Made by a program: the position numbers and the translations under genes
Assembly (NCBI GenBank): GCA_007570785.1
Contig: ML664161.1
Span: 42,855,293-42,919,292, forward strand
Length of the DNA: 64,000 nt
Reading direction: 5' to 3'
Origin: Antilocapra americana
Lineage: Eukaryota; Chordata; Mammalia; Artiodactyla; Antilocapridae
The notes under the pieces: model-generated
Database searches by the model: none
What the model was told of the DNA's origin: nothing
What the model saw: the letters and a program-made list of their open reading frames with translations, nothing else
In this document: piece by piece, positions 57,986-64,000 of the stretch
Numbering within the stretch: the stretch's first letter is position 1
How the letters are laid out: every line of letters begins with the position of its first letter

Positions 57986-58259
57986 CAGAGGAGATTTAGA
58001 ATAAAAGATACCTAAATGCAGTGTGGTATCCTGGATTAGATCCTTGATTAGTAGAAGAGCTGGTGACATCTGGATAAAGTCTGTAGTTTAGGTAATAGTA
58101 TTGTATCAATGTTAATTTCTTGCCTTGATTATGTAAAATGTTAAAGTTAAGAGAACATAGTGAAGGAAATATGAGAATTCTTTGAGCTACCTTTGCAACT
58201 TTTCCATATATGTGAAATTATTTCAAAATTAAAAGTTAAAATGTTTAAAAGAAATGGGA

Positions 58260-58672
58260 AATTTATAGGTTAAAGGGGAATTGTGATTCAAATGTAATGT
58301 GCAGATATTGTCAGAGCTTAATTCAAACTAGTCAGCTGTTAAAAAAATAAAGTCAATCATTTGACAGAATATTTAATAATATTAACTAATTACTATTATT
58401 TTTGATGTGGTATAATGGCGTTGTGATTTTTTAAAGTCATTATATTTTAATAATACATACTAACATATTAATGTATGGGATAATATGACATCTGGGATTG
58501 TCTTTAAAAAGATCTGGTGGAAGAAAAAGTTGGTTAGAGCATAGATGAAGTAAACACTGACCTTGGGTGATAAATACATAGGCGTTCTTTTCTTTTGGGG
58601 AGAGGGGAGTTCTATTTTACTATACACTCTACTCTTGCATATGTTTAAATTTTTTCACAATAAATTTTTAAG
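58260..58672 (+). repeat. Second old repeat of the same general type
   Basis: The stretch 'gtggtataatggcgttgtga', 'aataatacatactaacat', 'ttgggtgataaatacatagg' and 'attttttcacaataaatt' resembles the 3' half of the preceding repeat family in order. It is decayed and non-coding. Confidence 0.4.
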
Positions 58673-58980
58673 TGAAAAGGAAGCAAAGACTAAGAGAAAT
58701 AGTCAAATATTGTCATTTGGTCTCTATGCTGACCACAAGCGAGTGTGGTCATAGAGAGGTGAGTGAGCTCGCAAAAACAATCTGAGCACAATATAATTGG
58801 TGCTGAAGAATTGGGAGAGCATTAAGAGAATTGCCTGGATGAGTATAGACTTCCTAAGCTGGAGTGCTTTGTTGTTCTTTCCTTGAAGTTCTGTGACCTA
58901 GTGATACCTAAAACCCCTACCTATGTGAGGATTTTAAAAAGTAAAGTGTAGTCAGAAGCAGTCCCTTTTTCCTAGTCAAT
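58673..58980. other. Unassigned sequence
   Basis: I see no recognisable gene or repeat before the BOV-A2. Confidence 0.4.
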
Positions 58981-58992
58981 ACTAAGATCTAT

Positions 58993-59272
58993 CGGAGAAG
59001 GCAATGGTAACCCACTCCAGTACTCTTGCCTGGAAAACCCCATGGACGTAGGAGCCTTGTAGGCTGCAGTCCATGGGGTCGCTAAGAGTCGGACATGACT
59101 GAGTGACTTCACTTTCACTTTTCACTTTCATGCACTGGAGAAGGAAATGGCAACCCACTCCAGTGTTCTTGCCTGGAGAATCCCAGGGATGGGGAAGCCT
59201 GGTGGGCTGCCGTCTATGGGGTCACACGTAGTCGAATACGACTGAAGTGATTTAACAGCAGCAGCAGCAGCA
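58993..59272 (+). mobile_element. BOV-A2 dimeric SINE, sense, perfect 12-bp TSD
   Basis: Two BovA units joined by 'cacttttcactttcatgcac' end in an (AGC)n tail (about 59257-59272). They are flanked by a perfect duplication (actaagatctat) at 58981-58992 and 59273-59284. The intact duplication and close match to the consensus suggest a young insertion. Confidence 0.97.
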
Positions 59273-59284
59273 ACTAAGATCTAT

Positions 59285-59925
59285 AGTTCTTCACCCCTCT
59301 TAAGTTTTTTGTTGCCTGGGGCTTTGTTTTTTGACCTTGTGACTTAGGATGGGTTACTGTAATATAATGCATTTGCTACTTCTCTGGAAAGACATTCAGA
59401 ATCTTTAACTAGTGCAGAATGTACAACTCTCTTTGCTAAAGGGTTTCTGCCAAGAGGAGCATTCTTACGGGCTTTGTAATTTGCATTGATTACTGAGTTG
59501 TTTACCAGTGCATTACTGGGTGTTGACTGTATTCTATAAAGCCTGGCAAAGTTCTATCTTGATTAAAGAAGTCTGACATCGGTGATCAATTTTAATAATA
59601 ACTAAGGTTCTTCTGGATAACTTGAAAAAATTTTAACAGATTTGGAACTTGAAATGTCAAGAGCAAGTTATTCTTACTGATGACACATACTCTGGAAATC
59701 TAGTATTTTAAAGGTGGATTCAATGTACAGTACTGAACTTGACAAAAATAGAAGTTTAAAAGTAGACAATAGTGCCAAAAATAAGATCCTAGTCTTAACT
59801 TCTCTGCTCCTTAATCTAATCTGGCATGCCTTCAGAATATTTCACTTTCTTGATGACCAATCTTCCAGTTTCTAACCAATACTTAACCCCACTGCAGAGT
59901 AGCAGAGTTAATGATTTCTCATGAG
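59285..59925. other. Unassigned sequence, possibly LTR-like
   Basis: No gene is visible. A TATA-like 'ttctataaagcctggcaa' at about 59532-59549 followed by 'gattaaagaagtctgacat' would suit an LTR promoter, but no family is recognised and no LTR ends are seen. Confidence 0.3.
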
Positions 59926-59927
59926 GC

Positions 59928-59956
59928 TGATATGAATAGGAACCGTATTCATATCA
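59928..59956. repeat. Perfect hairpin, 11-bp stem
   Basis: Arms tgatatgaata (59928-59938) and its exact complement (59946-59956) surround a 7-nt loop (ggaaccg). Confidence 0.9.
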
Positions 59957-60003
59957 AAGACAACTGGTCCCACTTCCAGGTCCATCTTTGGGCCAAGATA
60001 CGT

Positions 60004-60028
60004 AGTCGCCAACAGTGAGTTGGCGACT
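60004..60028. repeat. Perfect GC-rich hairpin, 10-bp stem
   Basis: Arms agtcgccaac (60004-60013) and gttggcgact (60019-60028) surround a 5-nt loop (agtga). Four more pairs (59998-60001 with 60029-60032) follow if two bases bulge. Each arm holds one CpG, unusual in this CpG-poor DNA. A T-run begins at 60032. Confidence 0.92.
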
Positions 60029-60032
60029 GTAT

Positions 60033-61017
60033 TTTTTGAGTCCTGGCGCAAAGTAAGATCCATCTGTTTTGCCCAGCCGTTTGCTTGAGTGCCACAAAAT
60101 GGTCCTGTTATTAGTCTTATTTGCGATCCTATTTAAGGTTAGGGGATAGCATAAATAAACTTCAGTCCCCCTTATGATGAATGTAGCATGGGAATTAAAA
60201 TCGGTGGTGGTGGTAGTGGTAAGTGATGTTGTGTCTCTATTTTCTCAATTGCTATGTTTTCTTTGGATTGGAAAACAGACATTTAAGAATGAGTTTGTCA
60301 TCTGGAAGGATAGTTGTGACCAAGTTTCCCTCAACAGGATACAAGATGTTATTTTTGAGCTTCATTACCCACACCAAGGGGGAAAAAGAGAAAGGGAAAA
60401 AATAAATAAGGAGGAAAGTGAAAGTAAGGGATAAACAGGCAGAGACAGAGAAGGGAAAAGAAAGGTCAAAGAGGAGAAAGAGGAATGACATGCGAAGAGA
60501 GGAATATAACTTAGTAGACTTTCTATTCATAGAAACTGCTTTATTGTTTTGAACGGAGTTCAATTCACTCAACATCTGGTAAATTAAGGAAAAGGAAATC
60601 TGACATTAAATTGAACTGCAAGTTGTCAGTTAAATAGTTTATATATAAATATGCAGTCTCGTTTTTATCACCTTTTCTTATCTAAACTAGACAGTGAATC
60701 AGTTTCACTAACCATATGTGATCAGTGAGTAGAACAGTATCAATTCGTGATTCAGATTTATATAAAGATGGGCAGCTCTTATATTTCTGAATCATTTATT
60801 AGGGATCATTGTTATTCGACATTATTTCTGAACATGAGTTATTTTTGTCATCTTTTATGAATGTTTTGTTGCCTTATAAGGAAATATGTGCACTCCCCTC
60901 CGCATAGTCAGTTGTCCCTGGTGACGCCTCCTTAATTTCTGTCTTTACACTGGTGCATTTTTAGTCTAATTCAGGCGTGTGAGAAGCAGGGGAAAAGTTT
61001 AGTTTAGTCAGTGATTT
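60033..61017. other. Unassigned sequence with simple-sequence tracts
   Basis: No gene is supported. A (GGT)n tract lies at 60203-60220 and a purine-rich (GA) block at about 60375-60490. The overlapping frames at 60174-60575 come from these low-complexity tracts. Confidence 0.45.
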
Positions 61018-61033
61018 TGTGTGTGTGTGTGTG
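61018..61033. repeat. (TG)8 microsatellite
   Basis: This is an uninterrupted TG run. Confidence 0.9.
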
Positions 61034-62283
61034 GATTCATTCATGGATAGATTTAGTGAATTTGAACCAGTTTGAACTTACAACCTATATGCATCAAATA
61101 GACACAATACACAAAATATTCTCTTATATAATCCAAGGGAAAAAGAAAGTAGAACTCACAAGTAAGAAATAGATACACTTTCTAAAAACAGATGCAGCTT
61201 CAAGGCTGATTTTTGGTTATGCTCTTATATGTGGAGATGTTAAAATATTACCTTGCATTAATATAAAGATGGACAGAAACATGCCATATTTAGTGCTACA
61301 AATATATGAAAAATGGACTGCCATGATGTAAAGTAAAAGATAATTGTGTTATCTCCCTTTTATACTAAAAATCTATATTTTTCTAAACCTGTTGTATCAG
61401 TTATTTGAAGCTACAAATAAGGATGACTTAATCCTGTCTGTTTTTTTAACTATTATCTTATTTCTAGGTGATGCTGTATGAAAAAATAAATTGGAAAATT
61501 GTATGAAAAAATAAATAACTTGTATTAAAAAATTAATATTACATTTTAAGCCCAGATGATTATTAAATACTTTTATCTTAATGCATGGACTCTTAATTCA
61601 AAAATTAAAAATAGATATTTTAAAAGATGCATTATGGTTATTTAAACCAAGAGGGATATTTTAAACCCTGATGGTCTTCCCATGTTGCTTCAAACAGCAG
61701 TGCTTCATACAATAATCTATATAGTATGATGTGAGCTGGAGTGCACTAAACCCTTAATACCTTGCAATGGGAATTTGTATTGCTAAATATGTTTCTTTGC
61801 CTATGCTTCACCATTTGCCCCTCAGTCATTTGAAAGTAGTGGGTCTAATGTTATTTTCCAATTTTATTTGAAGTTGTAATTTCCCTTTAATACATGTATT
61901 CAGACTGTAGATTTTCTTTTTTATTCTCTGAAATAACATTGTATGTGATCTTGAAGCTTTGAAATTATTTAGTTTTTTTTTAATCAAAATATAGGTAAAA
62001 TTTAGAAACACTGGCTTTCTAGTCATATCATTATGAAGTCCTTAACATGGAGGCATATTTTGTTTTTCAGAATTGCTTTTTTTCCTCTTTAGATCCTTTT
62101 CTTTTCATTAAAAAACTACTCTGGGAAGAGGGTTTTTTTTTTTTTTTCCCTTAACAGAAAAAAAAGCTACGCTTGACTGATAATGCATTGCTTTGGATGG
62201 TGAAACATTATGAAAGTTTAATTTTTAATTAAATCTGAAATACCAATTATAACTGAAAGAGATTTTAACCTGTTTCTTTTCAG
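61034..62283. other. Unassigned AT-rich sequence
   Basis: No gene is visible. A 25-bp-spaced direct repeat (tgtatgaaaaaataaat at 61475-61491 and 61500-61516) and a 15-base T-run at 62133-62147 are present. Confidence 0.4.
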
Positions 62284-62357
62284 ACTGCCTGAAGTTACAT
62301 TTAGAGACTGAAATCACTGCACCTTAAAAACAAAAGATTGAGCTGCACTGCATTCCT
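62284..62357 (+). other. Candidate non-coding exon between splice-like sites
   Basis: A pyrimidine-rich tract ending 'tgtttcttttcag' (to 62283) and a strong donor-type 'gtgagt' at 62358-62363 bracket 74 nt. All three plus-strand frames contain stops, so it could only be untranslated or lncRNA sequence. Chance splice-like pairs are common, so this stays a weak call. Confidence 0.2.
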
Positions 62358-62363
62358 GTGAGT

Positions 62364-63689
62364 GAAAGCTTCCTCTACCTTCCTCTGTGTTTTTGTGACC
62401 TACTCAAAAAGGGACAAAAATAGTGGTCACATAATAACCAGACATAAGTAAGAAATTTGAATATCTCTGAAGAAATACATGTTTAAATGATTTCCTTCTT
62501 TAAAAAAAGAAAATTTGTAGGGCTCAATATTCAGTATGTCTTTTTTATCCAACCTAAATTGTGAATCCTTGCTCTTGGCTGGTTTGAATTGCGTTCGGGA
62601 GGGTGTCACCCAGCGTGCATCAGCACAGTGACACACACCCTGTCAGGAAGGAGTCTTGCATTTTGGTACAAGTCTCTTTGAAAGTAACAGATTTCTAATG
62701 GAATCAAAGTAGACTCTGTTTTTCCTTTGTGATGTCATTAGAAATTTTTAGCCTTTGTGTCAGTGTAAATGGAGAGAAAGAAAGTTCATGATGACATCAC
62801 AAGATTCTGTTGCCTTGAGGACTTTGGGCAAAACTAAGTAAAATGCATAATTCCCTTGTGTGCGTGTGTTCCCCATTCTGCTATGAAGCAGTCAAAATAG
62901 CACATCTTATGTCTTCCCGTGAGCTACAAGGCTGTCTCTCAGAGCCCCATTGTTCCATAAATGCATGTCAGAGTCTACCACAGTCTGGTCTACCCTTATT
63001 TAGCTGCTGTTTTGTCAATGTACTTGGAAGAACAATTAACATTTGGGATTTCAATGTCTGAATAACAGGCAGTGAATAGAACCCAAGCATATAAAAGATT
63101 CAGACGCCCAGGGTAAGAAAACAGAAGCTTATAGTTGGTGGGGGAAAAGGAAAAACACTTTAATGCTTCACTCAAAGGTTATGAAATACTACAAGGAAAT
63201 TCAGTGTTATAATTTTTAAAATTTTAGATAAAAATATTTATTTTGGTAATGAAATCCAGCAGGTTATGATGTCTTCCTAAGTTTCCATTTAATGTGCTAT
63301 GAGGTCTTTTTCTAGAGTCTTAAAACATTTAAACAGCATTCATCCCCTTGTGTCATTGTTGGAATGCCAAATGTGGGGTGTATTGCATTGTGGTTTTCAG
63401 AGTGTCACAGTGCCTTTAGACAGAGTACACTAAAGGTGATTCAGATGACTTCTTCCATTTTCACTTTGGTTTACTTCACTCTTTCATTATCAACTACAGT
63501 TCTCATATGTTTACTGTAGACAGTTCTGACATTGCTTATTCATCCCTGCCTATTGTCTAAATTCTTTCTAGGTCCATTTTTTTTTGAACGATGAGGCATG
63601 GACAGAACAAGGTCACCTCACTGTTAGGGTATCTGATGAACTGGAGGAAACTTTGGCAGCTTATATTAATGTATGTTGTCACTGAGGAT
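62364..63689. other. Unique sequence with a spaced inverted repeat
   Basis: No repeat is recognised, which is itself notable in this window. It contains a 12-bp perfect inverted repeat (62727-62738 with 62791-62802) and a CpG-bearing block at 62585-62640 with an imperfect inverted repeat (gggtgtca / tgacacacaccc). Short frames here show no domain. Confidence 0.4.
62727..62802. promoter_or_regulatory. Spaced inverted repeat with CRE/ATF-like sites
   Basis: Bases 62727-62738 (ttgtgatgtcat) and 62791-62802 (atgacatcacaa) are exact reverse complements, 52 bp apart. Each contains TGACATCA on one strand, a variant of the CRE/ATF octamer (TGACGTCA). Binding is inferred, not shown. Confidence 0.35.
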
Positions 63690-63870
63690 AGTGCCTGGTT
63701 GGTATGAATGAATAAATGATGGTTATTGTTATTTTTGTCATAACTGCAAGAGTCAGGAACTATAGATGGTAAGCTCTCTAAAATCAAGATCTATTTCTTT
63801 TTCATTTTTGTGATCCCCAGTGCTTGGCATAGTAATAGTAATTAAGAAATAGCTATTGTTATTAGTACAA
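63690..63870 (+). repeat. MIR/L2 3' relics, sense
   Basis: The stretch 'gtgcctggttggtatgaatg' with 'aataaatgatgg' resembles a MIR or L2 end. It is followed by a second L2-like end ('atggtaagctctctaaaatc', 'gatccccagtgcttggcata'). Confidence 0.5.
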
Positions 63871-63898
63871 TTAGGAAATTTAAGTCAGAATTTTAGGA

Positions 63899-64000
63899 TT
63901 TATTCATTCAAAAATTACTTATTGTGAAAATGTGTTGAATGAAGTTTTTGACAGTGAAGAAGATAATTAGAAAGGAATTTGTCAAAGACAGACCTATTGT
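63899..64000 (-). repeat. L2 3' relic, antisense, cut by window end
   Basis: The stretch 'tttattcattcaaaaattac' followed by 'ttattgtgaaaatgtgttg' weakly fits a reverse L2 3' end. Confidence 0.35.

Larger units (their letters stand above)
57080..58250 (+). repeat. Old mammalian interspersed repeat of uncertain class, with three SINEs inside
   Basis: Once the SINEs are set aside, the text 'agaagagcacttcattcttt', 'tgtaatcccagtctaatta', 'gaggaaacatcagacaaatc', 'ggtatcctggattagatcc', 'ttaatttcttgccttgatta' and 'ctttgcaacttttcc' forms one continuous repeat. I remember it as a common old mammalian element, probably an L1-type 3' end or a DNA element, but I cannot name it. The interruptions are BOV-A2, Bov-tA and BovA. 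Confidence 0.5.

Noticed and set aside
60004..60036. Hairpin plus T-run read as a bacterial-type terminator or histone 3' stem-loop
   Set aside because: The genome is mammalian, the stem and loop do not match the histone consensus, and no gene ends there.
60174..60575. Overlapping frames on both strands
   Set aside because: They are produced by (GGT)n and purine-rich low-complexity sequence, which keeps frames open on both strands.
1..64000. CRISPR arrays, phage, plasmid or integron features
   Set aside because: There are no regularly spaced short repeats or bacterial genes. The repeated units are dispersed retroposons.

Overview
The window looks like mammalian, specifically ruminant (bovid), nuclear DNA. 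It is AT-rich and intron-less, with no bacterial-style gene packing. It carries many ruminant-restricted retroposons: BovB (RTE-type LINE), Bov-tA and BovA SINEs, and two dimeric BOV-A2 SINEs with AGC tails. These lie over older mammalian repeats (MIR, L2, old L1M, MLT1-type solo LTRs, MER5-like and Tigger1 DNA transposon relics). The sequence does not settle which ruminant it is. I found no protein-coding gene I can defend. All open frames over about 100 codons are transposon ORF remnants, antisense shadows, or chance frames in AT-rich DNA. The region reads as intergenic or deep intronic.

Layout. At 0-9 kb there are MIR relics, a pair of tail-to-tail BovB copies (2355-4113) and decayed L1 pieces broken up by Bov-tA SINEs. 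At 9.1-13.3 kb a small DNA transposon (MITE) abuts a BovB copy that has swallowed the 3' end of a younger ruminant L1. At 13.3-17 kb the DNA is mostly unique and locally richer in GC. At 17.05-17.53 kb SINEs are stacked at a single target site that was duplicated twice. At 19.4-22 kb there is an old L1 and then an L2, each split by SINE or BovB insertions. At 23-27 kb two MLT1-like LTRs and a long antisense L2 carry nested SINEs. At 27-41 kb the DNA is mostly repeat-poor, with a perfect 26-bp palindrome at 28722-28747. At 41.4-44.5 kb an ancient non-LTR retrotransposon relic of unusual type is followed by an antisense L1M. At 45.5-48.2 kb there is a run of short perfect stem-loops. At 50.7-57.1 kb a long L1M is interrupted by two BovB copies, a Tigger1 MITE and several SINEs. 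At 57-59.3 kb there is an old repeat with three SINE insertions, then the second BOV-A2. At 59.9-60.03 kb two perfect hairpins lie close together. The end of the window (62-63.1 kb) is unique sequence with a splice-like segment and a 12-bp inverted repeat containing CRE/ATF-like half sites.

No genes work together here. The window's content is a layered record of insertions whose order can be read from nesting and target-site duplications. Repeat families were named from remembered consensus patterns without a database search, so subfamily names are approximate and the edges of old elements are good to tens of bases. Where matching target-site duplications (TSDs) are quoted, edges should be exact to a few bases.
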